From Haliclona indistincta (Eukaryota > Porifera > Demospongiae > Haplosclerida > Chalinidae): a stretch of DNA of 64,000 bases. Within the stretch, counting starts at the first letter, position 1. The number at the start of each line of letters is the position of its first letter. The stretch lies in assembly GCA_964017065.1 (NCBI GenBank), contig OZ024784.1, positions 13,373,152-13,437,151 of the forward strand, in the 5' to 3' direction. Positions 34,309 to 43,659 of the stretch are shown piece by piece. Below the pieces are notes generated by a model. It was not told where the DNA came from. It saw only the letters and a list, made by a program, of their open reading frames with translations, and did no database searches. Made by a program: the position numbers and the translations under genes.

Positions 34309-34458
34309 ATAGCCACTACTACTGATACTACTACTACTGATATTACTACTACTGATACTACTACTACTGATACTACTACTACTGATACTACTACTGATAC
34401 TACTACTACTGATATTACTACTACTGATATTACTACTACTGATATTACTACTACTGAA
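34309..34458. repeat. (ACT)n-rich compound microsatellite, unit 1
   Basis: Imperfect tandem CTACTACTGATA/CTACTACTGATATTA 12-15-mers. They end about 30 bases beyond the stop codon of secreted-protein copy A. The same repeat sits at the same place beside copies B and C with different lengths, and is absent beside copy D. Confidence 0.85.
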
Positions 34459-34487
34459 TTGTTCCTGCTACATTGTAGCTGTTGACA

Positions 34488-34944
34488 TCACACTCTGATG
34501 GTATCGAATACGGGATCGCCACAGAATGAGTTTCCTTGACCATAGCTCACTTGAACATAGTAGCATCCGTGATTAGCATAATCATGGGTTTCATAGAATC
34601 GCTGTGCATACTCATGGGAGACATCAGTTACCTTGCCATCTCCCCAACGAATTTTGCCTCTGCAAATAAAGATAATACATCACAACTGCAACCAATAACA
34701 ATTATTATTCATACTTGTAGCCAGTCAAAGATGCAGGACAATCTCCAAGATTACCAAAAACATCAACATATCCTTTTTTAGGACTCAATACTCCAATTTT
34801 AGTCTTGTCGGTCCCTTGTATAATCTTGGCCCTACATTCACAACAGCGAGCTGGTTCATCGTTTTCACTCGTAAATGAGGGCAAGTGAAAAGCTGAGGCT
34901 GAAAAAGCAAGCACAACTATCACTAGGATACCAGCAGTCTTCAT
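34488..34944 (-). CDS. Small secreted six-cysteine protein, copy A (unknown family)
   Basis: Exons 34944-34715 and 34659-34488; 402 nt (133 aa). A clear signal peptide (MKTAGILVIVVLAFSASAF) precedes a mature chain of roughly 110 residues. The mature part has six cysteines (C34, C35, C37, C69, C109, C123), an early CCEC cluster, a YVDVFGNLGDCP segment, and an exon-2 part with RWGDGKVTDVSHEYAQRFYE and NHGCYYVQV. The even cysteine number suggests three disulfides. I do not recognise the fold or family. It belongs to a four-copy local family (copy B at 37985-38442, C at 41394-41850, D at 42968-43434) and is nearly identical to C. Upstream lie 135-160-bp tandem repeats that probably include its promoter. 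Confidence 0.75.
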
Positions 34945-35037
34945 GATGCGATTTGATCAGTGTTGAGTAGATGCAGGCTCAGTCACTGTGCGAACTGACC
35001 AAAGCTACTGTTGTCAGGATATTTAACAACACTCATT

Positions 35038-35395
35038 CAAACCTTCCGTGTTGCTAACAGAGGATCTGGCAGCACAATTACAATGTATTCCCAACAACAA
35101 ACTGTAAGAGTACACTTACAGTTGAGGAAGGTTTCAACTTTGACAATAGAACAAGCACATTATTTACGAAACTACTATTACCAGAATATAACCTTCCAGT
35201 GAAAGCGACAAGTAGCATTATCACTCCCGACAACAGAATGTAAGAGTACACTTACAGTTGAGGAAGGTTTCAACTTTAATAATAAAAAACCACATTATTT
35301 ACGAAGCTACTATTACCAGAATATAACCTTCCGTGTTGCAAGCAGTAACAGTACAGTGGAAGCGACAAGTAGCATAATCACTCCCGACAACAGAT
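35038..35395. repeat. Tandem promoter-proximal repeat upstream of secreted copy A
   Basis: About two and a half imperfect copies of a unit of roughly 135-160 bp containing AACCTTCCGTGTTGC, GACAACAGAATGTAAGAG, TACACTTACAGTTGAGGAAG and TTATTTACGAAGCTACTATT. It starts about 95 bases upstream of the secreted-protein ATG. Equivalent arrays lie upstream of copies B and C, and fragments lie between copy D and MGMT. Confidence 0.75.
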
Positions 35396-35831
35396 ATTTA
35401 TAGTTTGTTAAAATGTTACACTGGGAGCCAGTTAGTAAATTGCAAGCATGACACAAGTACAGTACTAGTAGTACCAAGAGTTCATGGTAGTACCCTATAG
35501 CATCACCACAAAACAAGTTTGAAAAGCGTAATGATACAATTGCTGTTAAACTAGTTGTTAAGCAGTATAATTTTAAGCAGTACCTTAACAACACGTGTAC
35601 GGGAAGAACAATAGCACACTTCATGCATGCAACACAAGAGATTGCCAGTTTGCTTGTGGATGTTACTACGTCGAATGCACATCATACAACAGCAACGTAA
35701 GGTGTAAACAATGATATTATAGTTTGATAAGTAGCTCACCTATTATTACTGCTACCTTAGCCCTTCAGGTGCGCCGGGCAACTATACAACAAATCTTGAG
35801 TAATATATAATTTTACTTGAACATTATTTAG

Positions 35832-36732
35832 AACAGGACTTTGTAGTGAATGGCTGAACCAGATAGCCCAAGACTCTGCTAGAGTAGTCCAAGTGCCTCT
35901 ATACCCTCGGCTCAGTAACCCCTTTCATCTTCCTTCTGATCCACTTGTTCTCATCATAATGGTGGGCCCTGGAACTGGTGTGGCTCCATTCATGGGATTC
36001 TTACAACACAGATATTACGGTATAATTATTATTGAGCATCACCAAGATTTTGTCTTTTACGCTGTGTGCAAGCATCACATGTGCCGCCATCTTGTAAACC
36101 CAACATTTAGTCATTCTTTGTGTTCGATTAGGTCTAATCTGAAGTCAAGTGGTGTTCTCATCGGTAAGATGTGGCTGTTCTATGGTTGCAGACATCCAGA
36201 CAAGGACTTCATCTACAAGTACAAACGTCTATCCAATCTACTACTCTTGTTGTTCTCAATAGGGATGAGTTGAAACTGCACTTGTCTTCAGGGGTTTTAA
36301 CTCGTCTTGATGTGTCATTCTCAAGACTAAGAAAAGATGAAATTGCACATGTAAATGAGCAAGTGAGCATAGACCATGAATCCAGGACAGAATCATACGA
36401 TGTAGGGAATAAGTATGTTCAGGATAACATTCGTTTGAAGGGTGCTCATATTGTATCCTGGATAGTGAAGGATCATGCCACTGTGTATGTGTGTGGGTAA
36501 GCTACAAGCTATGCCGCCATTGTGTGTTGATTGTGTTGAGTGCAGAGATGCTAAACATATGGCTAGGGATGTTAAGAGTGCCTTTGTGAATGTATTGGAC
36601 CAACACCTAGAGAGTTCTGGTTGGTTGATCAATTTGTGTTAGTAATAGTCTATTTTGGGTTACTCAGAACATCTGGACAGTACTGCTGTTCTTCAGGAAG
36701 AAGGACGCTACCTGGTAGACGCATGGACATAG
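35832..36732 (+). pseudogene. MTRR: Truncated MTRR copy: exons 13-17 only
   Basis: Duplicate of the last five MTRR exons (functional counterparts 32555-33446), encoding only part of the NADPH-binding domain. The exons remain open and splice sites are kept. There is a 9-bp in-frame insertion in the exon 13 equivalent (near 35884) and several substitutions. Nothing upstream encodes the flavodoxin or FAD domains, so it cannot make a functional reductase by itself. It could be transcribed, or used as an alternative 3' end by read-through from MTRR. Most likely a young pseudogene. Confidence 0.85.
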
Positions 36733-37042
36733 CTGACTGACACAACCAATCAAGTCATCAAAAAAATAATAATTATCAAAATCATTGAATTTAGTGATCA
36801 CTACTGGCTTGTCTATTTTATTCTCTTTTTTTATTTTCTATCATCTATTTCACCAACTATAGATCTCTATTCAGATGATGTATAATTTGTCTTCTAGTTA
36901 TGATGCAAATAATGAAAAATGTTTAAAGTATTATTGTACTGTATCTCTTGACTATAGCTAATTGTATCCCAAGGTGTCACCATAGTTGAAAGTTGTTCAA
37001 ACAAGAACTAAGAGGACTGGTCTATATAAAAAAAAACAGATA

Positions 37043-37202
37043 CAGTGGAACCCCTCACTGTGGACATATCCCTTGAAATAAGGGCACTCACTTTAATGAG
37101 TACACTGCATGTGATCCCACTTTGATCCTTTGTGTGTTTAACAACCTCTGAAATGAGGATACCCCCGGTACTTCTCTAGTCAGGACATTATTTGTATGTC
37201 CT
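37043..37202. mobile_element. MITE-like element, copy 2 (right end degraded)
   Basis: Begins CAGTGGAACCCCTCACTG like copy 1 and ends near GTATGTCCTGTCAG. The right AAGAGGGGTCC terminus is missing, so this copy is truncated. It was carried along by the segmental duplication and is not an independent insertion. Confidence 0.45.
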
Positions 37203-37829
37203 GTCAGAAATTCACAGCTTAAAGATTTTACATCAATATCATGTTTAATCATCGGGATTCCTCAAGGGTATTCTACCCATAGAGTCTTGATTGCTGAAGT
37301 TTACTAGGACCAAGCTTTTTTTGAAGAACAGGTTAAAATTAATGTCTATAATGTATATAGAATTTTAGCACAAACAATAATAATTTTACATGTAGCAGCT
37401 GTCTGTCTAGTCATTGAATACAAAGCATGCATGCAATGTAGGAAAGGAATGCACTTGCAGTGTTCCATCTAGGAACAAATTTTAGGAAAGAAGGTTCATA
37501 AGGTAACTGACGCTGTTGTAACAACAACTTACAATTGTCTAAATAAGTAATTAATAATTATGCGTTTTTGTTGATTGATTGTTAAAATTTCTGAATGGAA
37601 GTCTTCCTCTGGATGAAACCCTGACCAAGGGCTTATCAAGCCGAGGTTCGATGAGCCCTTGCCCTGACATAATGACGTTGTGCATGCATTGAACTTCTAA
37701 TTTTGATGCAATACATTAGCAAAAATAAATTTGCTATGTTCAGGCCACTATGACTTGCTCACCATGCAACAGCAACACAAGGTGTAGATACTAGTTTGAT
37801 CAATAATCATGTACTGCTATACTGTTATA

Positions 37830-37954
37830 GCTACTACTACTGATACTACTACTACTGATATTACTACTACTGATACTACTACTACTGATACTACTACTAC
37901 TACTACTGATACTACTACTACTGATACTACTACTACTGATACTACTACTACTGA
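37830..37954. repeat. (ACT)n-rich compound microsatellite, unit 2
   Basis: CTACTACTGATA-type repeats directly 3' of secreted copy B. It is shorter and more regular than in unit 1. Confidence 0.85.
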
Positions 37955-37984
37955 ATTGTTCCTGCTACATTGTAGCTGTTGACA

Positions 37985-38442
37985 TCACACTCTGATGGTA
38001 TCGAATACGGCATCGCCACAGAATGAGTCTCCTTGACCATAGCTCACTTGAACATAGTAGCATCCATGTTTATCATAATCATGGGTTTCATAGAATCGCT
38101 GTGCATACTCATGGGAGACAGTAGTTACCTTGCCATCTCCCCAACGAATTTCGCCTCTGCAAATAAAGACAATACATCACAACTGCAACCAATAACAATT
38201 ATTATTCATACTTGTAGCCAGTCAAAGGTGCAGGACAATCTCCAAGATTACCAAAAACATCAACATATCCTTTTTTTAGGACTCAATACTCCAATTTTAG
38301 TCTTGTCGGCCCCTTGTATAATCTTGGCCCTACATTCACAACAGTGAGCTGGTTCATCGTTTTCACTCGTAAATGAGGGCAATTTAAAAGCTGAGGCTGA
38401 AAAAGCAAGCACAACTATCACTAGGATACCAGCAGTCTTCAT
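37985..38442 (-). pseudogene. Small secreted six-cysteine protein, copy B (frameshifted)
   Basis: Exons equivalent to copy A: 38442-38212 (231 nt instead of 230) and 38156-37985. Signal peptide and the first CCEC cluster are intact. A T7 run where copies A and C have T6 (38270s) shifts the frame in exon 1, giving a stop after PKKRIC, before the fourth cysteine and exon 2. The remainder is still close to copies A and C, so inactivation is recent or the extra base is an assembly or sequencing error in a homopolymer. Confidence 0.75.
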
Positions 38443-38535
38443 GATGCGATTTGATCAGTGTTGAGTAGATGCAGGCTCAGTCACTGTGCGAACTGACCAA
38501 AGCTACTGTTGTCAGGATATTTAACAACACTCATT

Positions 38536-38940
38536 CAAACCTTCCGTGTTGCTAACAGAGGATCTGGCAGCACAATTACAATGTATTCCCAACAACAAAC
38601 TGTAAGAGTACACTTACAGTTGAGGAAGGTTTCAACTTTGACAATAGAACAAACACATTATTTACGAAACTACTATTACCAGAATATAACCTTCCAGTGA
38701 AAGCGACAAGTAGCATTATCACTCCCGACAACAGAATGTAAGAGTACACTTACCTACAGTTGAGGAAGGTTTCAACTTTAATAATAAATAAAAAATTATT
38801 TAAGAAGCTACTATTACCAGAATATAACCTTCCGTGTTGCAAGCAGTAACAGTACAGTGGAAGTGCATAATCACTCCCGACAACAGAATGTAAGAGTACA
38901 CTTACAGTCGAGGAAGATTTCAACTTTGACCAATAGAACA
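38536..38940. repeat. Tandem promoter-proximal repeat upstream of secreted copy B
   Basis: About three imperfect units of the same family as 35038-35395 (TACACTTACAGTTGAGGAAGGTTT recurs near 38614 and 38745, and with GTCGAGG near 38899). It ends abruptly at about 38940, where a remnant of MGMT exon 1 follows. Confidence 0.75.
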
Positions 38941-38984
38941 ACCACATTCTTAATGCCTCTTAATGGAGGGCTCATCTTTTTAGT

Positions 38985-39225
38985 CTCATCAGACTAGGAG
39001 TAGCAGCGAGTGACAAGGAAACATGTTGCGTATGACTTTTGAAAAACACTATTCAAAGGAAGATCAACAATGTGGTCCACCAAATGAGTGCAACGGTTCT
39101 GAGTCATCAAGGATCTCATTTAAAGAGGTTGGATTCATATTTTTGTGGTAAAAGAGATGAAATGAAAGCTCACATGTCTCAACTAGACTTGAAAAACAAT
39201 GGTAGAACTATTATTTATAATTTAT
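38985..39225 (+). pseudogene. MGMT: Remnant of MGMT exon 1
   Basis: Similar to 43690-43920 of the intact MGMT gene: CACTATTCAAAGGAAGA, AATGAGTGCAACGGTTCTGAG, TTGGATTCATATTTTTGTGG and TCAACTAGACTTG match. Frame and the first coding bases are lost, and an internal stretch differs. It shows that the original duplicated block extended from MTRR through a secreted gene into MGMT. Confidence 0.75.
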
Positions 39226-39244
39226 AAATATAATTTTCCTACTG

Positions 39245-39535
39245 GATATGCTGATGATGGAGTAGAGTATGTTTGTGATTCCTATGTGCAGTAGACTACA
39301 TGCATCTTTGGTTTTCAATCTCCACTGGATGCATCAATCAGTTAGTAGTGCATATCTATTGTTTATTCCTCTTCCCATCAGAAGTGTTGCATCGTCTTCA
39401 GCCACAATAATACTATTCTGCTGCAAGGTAGTGCATGCAGTATACCACCACAAAGAAAGTGAATGAGTACAAGTGCCAGACTAGCTAGGTATACAACACA
39501 TCCTGAGAAGTATTATACTTTACTTGACCATTCAG
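39245..39535 (+). pseudogene. MTRR: Rearranged MTRR remnant (pieces of exons 3 and 10-12)
   Basis: Short segments match MTRR around the exon 3 end (GGATATGCTGATGATGGAGTAG), then jump to the exon 10 end, intron and exon 11 (CTCCACTGGATGCAT, CTCTTCCCATCAG, GTCTTCAGCCAC, TTCTGCTGCAAG) and on toward exon 12/13. Large internal deletions make it non-coding. Confidence 0.7.
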
Positions 39536-40036
39536 ACCCGAGTGTTTCCCAAAATTTATCAAATCATTAAAAGTAACAGAACTTTTACACTTGGTGAATG
39601 AAAGCTAGAGTGACGAAAAAGTTAGTTGAACTGCCCACACACTGCATGTGTGTTTCAAGGGTGTCAAGAGGGGTTCCACTGTATTCATCGTGCCTGACAT
39701 TGATGCATAAGCACTACCTGTAATAACATGCAACTTAAATCTGATAAGTTTGAGTTTTTGCACTCCAGACCATTACAGAATTACTTATGACTGGTCAAAG
39801 CACATCTAATCTCAGTCAAAAACCAATTAATAGTTGATGTTTTCATAATACAATTGCAGGTATAATCTACATACTAACTATTTAATATTTCTGTATGCAG
39901 GATAAAAATGTCTACGTCTTTTTACTTGTGTGTCTATGTTCATACTACCAATAATTATTTCTTTTGTTTATATCTACAGTAAAAAATGTGTACGTAAAGT
40001 TTATACACTTAGCCTCGTTACAGGTTAACCCTTTAA
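39536..40036. other. Unassigned spacer between MTRR remnants
   Basis: No coding exon recognised. It contains an isolated MITE-like terminus, AGAGGGGTTCCACTG, at 39667-39681, the inverted complement of the 33739 left end. The rest is AT-rich single-copy-looking sequence. Confidence 0.4.
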
Positions 40037-40364
40037 GGGAATAAGTATGTTCAGGATAACATTCGTTTGAAGGGTGCTCATATTATATACTGGATAGTGA
40101 AGGATCATGCCACTGTGTATGTGTGTGGGTAAGCTACAAGCTATGCCGCCATTGTGTGTTCATTGTGTTGAGTGCAGAGATGCTAAACATATGGCTAGGG
40201 ATGTTAAGAGTGCTTTTGTGAATGTATTGGACCAACATCTAGAGAGTTCTGGTTGGTTGATCAATTTGTGTTAGTAATAGTCTATTTTGGGTTACTCAGA
40301 ACATCTGGACAGTACTGCTGTTCTCCAGGAAGAAGGACGCTACCTGGTAGACGCATGGACATAG
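40037..40364 (+). pseudogene. MTRR: Truncated MTRR copy: end of exon 15 to exon 17
   Basis: Starts abruptly at GGGAATAAGTATGTTCAGG within the exon 15 equivalent, then preserves the exon 15 donor, exon 16 and exon 17 with the terminal stop. It has no upstream exons and cannot be functional. Confidence 0.85.
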
Positions 40365-40645
40365 CTGACTGACGCAACAAATCAAGTCATCAAAAAAAAA
40401 ATAACAAAATCATTGAATTTAGTGATCACTACTGGCTTGTCTATTTTATTCTCTTTTGTTATTTTCTATCATCTATTTCACCAACTATAGATCTCTATTC
40501 AGATGTTGTCTTCTAGTTATGATGCATACTGTATTATTGTACTGTATCTCTTGACTATAGCTAATTGTATGCCAAGGTGTCACCATAGTTGAAAGTTGTT
40601 CAAACAAAACTAAGAGAACTGGTCAATGTGAAAAAAACCCAGATA

Positions 40646-40802
40646 TAGTGGAACTCCTCACTGTGGACATATCCCTTGAAATAAGGGCACTCACTTTAAT
40701 GAGCACACTGCATGTGAACCCACATTGATAATTTGTGATATGAGGATACGTCCTCTCTAGTCAGGACATTATTTGTATGTCCAGATAAGAGGGGTCCCTC
40801 TG
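40646..40802. mobile_element. MITE-like element, copy 3
   Basis: Duplicate of the 33739-33893 element within unit 3. The left end is TAGTGGAACTCCT and the right end AGGGGTCCCTCTG. Confidence 0.45.
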
Positions 40803-41218
40803 TCAGGAATTCACAGCTTAAGAAAGATTTATATCATCTTTAATCAGTCTTTAATCATTGTTTTGTGGGATTCCTCAAGGGTGTTCTACCCATAGAGTCT
40901 TGATTACTGAAGTTTACTAGGACCAAGCTTTTTTGGAGAACAGATTAAAATTAATGTCTATGATGTATTATATTATTAAAATTTCTGGATGGAAGCCTTC
41001 CTTCCTCTGGATGAAACCCTGACCAAGGGCTTATCAAGCCAAGGTTCGATGAGCCCTTGTCCTGACATAATGACGTTGTGCATGCATTGAACTTCTAATT
41101 TTGACATTAGAAAAAATAAATTCGTTATGTTGAATGCAAACTTGCTCACCATGCATGCAACAGCAACACAAGGTGTAGATACTAGTTTGATCAATAATCA
41201 TGTACTGCTATACTGTTA

Positions 41219-41362
41219 TAGCCACTACTACTGATACTACTACTACTGATATTACTACTACTGATACTACTACTACTGATACTACTACTACTGATACTAC
41301 TACTGATACTACTACTACTGATATTACTACTACTGATATTACTACTACTGATACTACTACTG
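41219..41362. repeat. (ACT)n-rich compound microsatellite, unit 3
   Basis: Same repeat and position as in unit 1, 3 bp shorter and with slightly different GATATT/GATACT order. Confidence 0.85.
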
Positions 41363-41393
41363 AATTGTTCCTGCTACATTGTAGCTGTTGACA

Positions 41394-41850
41394 TCACACT
41401 CTGATGGTATCGAATACGGGATCGCCACAGAATGAGTTTCCTTGACCATAGCTCACTTGAACATAGTAGCATCCGTGATTAGCATAATCATGGGTTTCAT
41501 AGAATCGCTGTGCATACTCATGGGAGACATCAGTTACCTTGCCATCTCCCCAACGAATTTTGCCTCTGCAAATAAAGATAATACATCACAACTGCAACCA
41601 ATAACAATTATTATTCATACTTGTAGCCAGTCAAAGATGCAGGACAATCTCCAAGATTACCAAAAACATCAACATATCCTTTTTTAGGACTCAATACTCC
41701 TATTTTAGTCTTGTCGGCCCCTTGTATAATCCTGGCCCTACATTCACAACAGCGAGCTGGTTCATCGTTTTCACTCGTAAATGAGGGCAATTGAAAAGCT
41801 GAGGCTGAACAAGCAAGCACAACTATCACTAGGATACTAGCAGTCTTCAT
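41394..41850 (-). CDS. Small secreted six-cysteine protein, copy C (unknown family)
   Basis: Exons 41850-41621 and 41565-41394; 402 nt (133 aa). Almost identical to copy A, differing at a few residues (for example MKTASILVIVVLAC in the signal peptide, QLPSF for HLPSF, RARIIQGAD for RAKIIQGTD). The six mature cysteines are all kept, so the coding constraint appears intact despite recent duplication. Function unknown. Upstream repeats start about 90 bases from the ATG. Confidence 0.75.
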
Positions 41851-41940
41851 GATGCGATTTGATCAGTGTTGAGTAGATGCAGGCTCAGTCACTGTGCGAA
41901 CTGACCAAAGCTACTGTTGTCAGGATATTTAACAACACTC

Positions 41941-42345
41941 ATTCAAACCTTCCGTGTTGCTAACAGAGGATCTGGCAGCACAATTACAATGTATTCCCAA
42001 CAACAAACTGTAAGAGTACACTTACAGTTGAGGAAGATTTCAACTTTGATAATAGAACAAGCACATTATTTACGAAGCTACTATTACCAGAATATAACCT
42101 TCCGTGTTGCAAGCAGTAACAGTACAGTGGAAGTGACAAGTAGCATAATCACTCCCGACAACAGAATGTAAGAGTACACTTACAGTTGAGGAAGGTTTCA
42201 ACTTTGATAATAAACAAACACATTATTTACGAAGCTACTATTACCAGAAAATAACCTTCCGTGTTGCAAGCAGTAACAGTACAGTGGAAGTGACAAGTAG
42301 CATAGTCACTCCCGACAACAGAATGTAAGAGTACACTTCTGAGTA
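41941..42345. repeat. Tandem promoter-proximal repeat upstream of secreted copy C
   Basis: Two full units of about 160 bp plus a partial third (TAAGAGTACACTT recurs near 42010, 42170 and 42327). It is the most regular of the three arrays. Arrays A and B contain a shorter unit variant produced by an internal deletion. Confidence 0.8.
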
Positions 42346-42684
42346 GTATCCTAACAATCCACTTCAAAATGGATCACGATACGCATTCTTTCTGAGAGTA
42401 TATCTACTGATAAATACTGGTGGAACATAACAGCTGTGGTGAGTGTGTGCTGCAGTATTGCTTTATCAATACAGAGACAGTATCACACCTTCAGCTCTAG
42501 CAAATACACTTCTCGAATATTAATTTTAGTCTATGCAGGAAATGTCATTTTTGGTGCAAGGAGCGCGGTCAATAATTTCAACGAAACTACATTGCTAACA
42601 TTTTAGATAGATATTTGTAGTTTGTTAAAATGTTTCACTGTGAGCCAGTTAGTAAATTGCAAGCATGACATTGTCACTGTCTAG

Positions 42685-42724
42685 CTCTACTTGTGTACTA
42701 GCTACTACTAGTACACAAGTAGAG
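42685..42724. repeat. Perfect 17-bp inverted repeat with 6-base loop
   Basis: CTCTACTTGTGTACTAG at 42685-42701 is the exact reverse complement of 42708-42724. The corresponding place in the related 35394-35760 sequence lacks it. It is either a small insertion or a templated palindrome produced during rearrangement. Confidence 0.8.
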
Positions 42725-42967
42725 TACTAGTAGTAGCTTAAGCAGTATCAGTACCTTAACAACACGTGTACAGGAAGAACAATAGCACATTTCATACATG
42801 CAACACAAGAGATTGCCAGTTTGCTTGTGAATGTTAGTTACTACGTTGAATGCGCATCATACAACAGCAACATAAGGTGTAAACAATGATATTATAGTTT
42901 GATAAGTAGCTCGACTATTATTACTGCTACTTAACTACTTGTTCCTGCTACATTGTAGCTGTTGACA

Positions 42968-43434
42968 TCACACTTTGACAGTATCAAGTATGACATCACC
43001 ACAGAATGGGCTTGTATGACCATAGCACACTTGAACATGGTAGCATCCGTGATTAGCATAATCATGGGTTTCATAGAATCGCTGTGCATACTGATGGGAG
43101 ACACGAGTTTCCTTGCCATCACCCCAATCAACTAGACCCCTGCAAATAAAAGATAATACATCACAACTGCAAGCGATAACAATTATTATTCATACTTGTA
43201 GCCAGTAAAAGATTCAGGACAATCTCCACGATTACCAAAAACATCAACATATGCTTTTTTAGGACCCATTGCTCCAATTTTAGTCTTCCCAGGCCCTCGT
43301 AAAATCTTGGCACCACATTCACAACAGTGAGCTGGTTGATCACTTGTTCTCGTAAGTTGATTTAATGGGGGCCATTGAAAAGCTGAGGCAGAACAAGCAA
43401 GCACAACTATCACTAGGATACCAGCAGTCTTCAT
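42968..43434 (-). CDS. Small secreted cysteine-rich protein, copy D (diverged)
   Basis: Exons 43434-43196 and 43139-42968; 411 nt (136 aa). The signal peptide MKTAGILVIVVLACSASAF is nearly unchanged. The N-terminal mature region differs and is longer (WPPLNQLTRTSDQPAHCCEC), followed by YVDVFGNRGDCPESFTG. Exon 2 has DWGDGKETRVSHQYAQRFYE, an additional cysteine in QVCYGHTS, and the conserved FCGD. So it has seven mature cysteines, and an unpaired one could permit dimerisation. It is the oldest member and lacks the (ACT)n tract and full upstream repeat array. It lies just upstream of MGMT. Confidence 0.75.
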
Positions 43435-43659
43435 GATGCGATTTGATCGGTATGCAGGCTCAGTCAAATTGCAAACTGATCAAAGCTATTGTTGCCAGAA
43501 TATTTGTAACTGATTGCACACATTCATACCTTCCAGTGGAAGCAACAGGTAGTAACACTTACAGTTAAGGAAGGTTTGAACAATAGAGCAAACACGTATT
43601 TACGAATCTTAACTTTCCCGCCTTTTCTAAATAATGCCTATCACAGGAAGGCAGGGATC

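Larger units (their letters stand above)
35786..38940. repeat. Segmental duplication unit 2 (MTRR 3' end + secreted copy B)
   Basis: Colinear copy of about 32508-35390: MTRR exons 13-17, 3' flank with the MITE-like element, (ACT)n, secreted-protein gene, upstream tandem repeats. Offset to unit 1 grows from about 3286 to 3498 bases, mainly because unit 2 carries about 230 extra bases near 37340-37570. Unit 2 is more diverged from unit 1 than unit 3 is. Confidence 0.85.
40037..42345. repeat. Segmental duplication unit 3 (MTRR 3' tip + secreted copy C)
   Basis: Near-identical to 33128-35390 at a constant offset of 6909 bases, dropping to 6906 after the (ACT)n tract, which is 3 bp shorter. It is therefore the most recent duplicate, derived from unit 1 or a common parent and not from the adjacent unit 2. 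Confidence 0.85.

Noticed and set aside
34291..34485. Thr/Asp-repeat peptide frame, with a twin at 41200
   Set aside because: Translation of the (ACT)n microsatellite only; it varies in length between copies and has no flanking coding evidence.
35832..36732. A second functional MTRR gene
   Set aside because: Only the last five exons are present; flavodoxin and FAD domains are missing upstream.
35038..42345. CRISPR-like or satellite centromere array
   Set aside because: Only two to three imperfect units per locus, each tied to a secreted-gene promoter, with no spacer structure.
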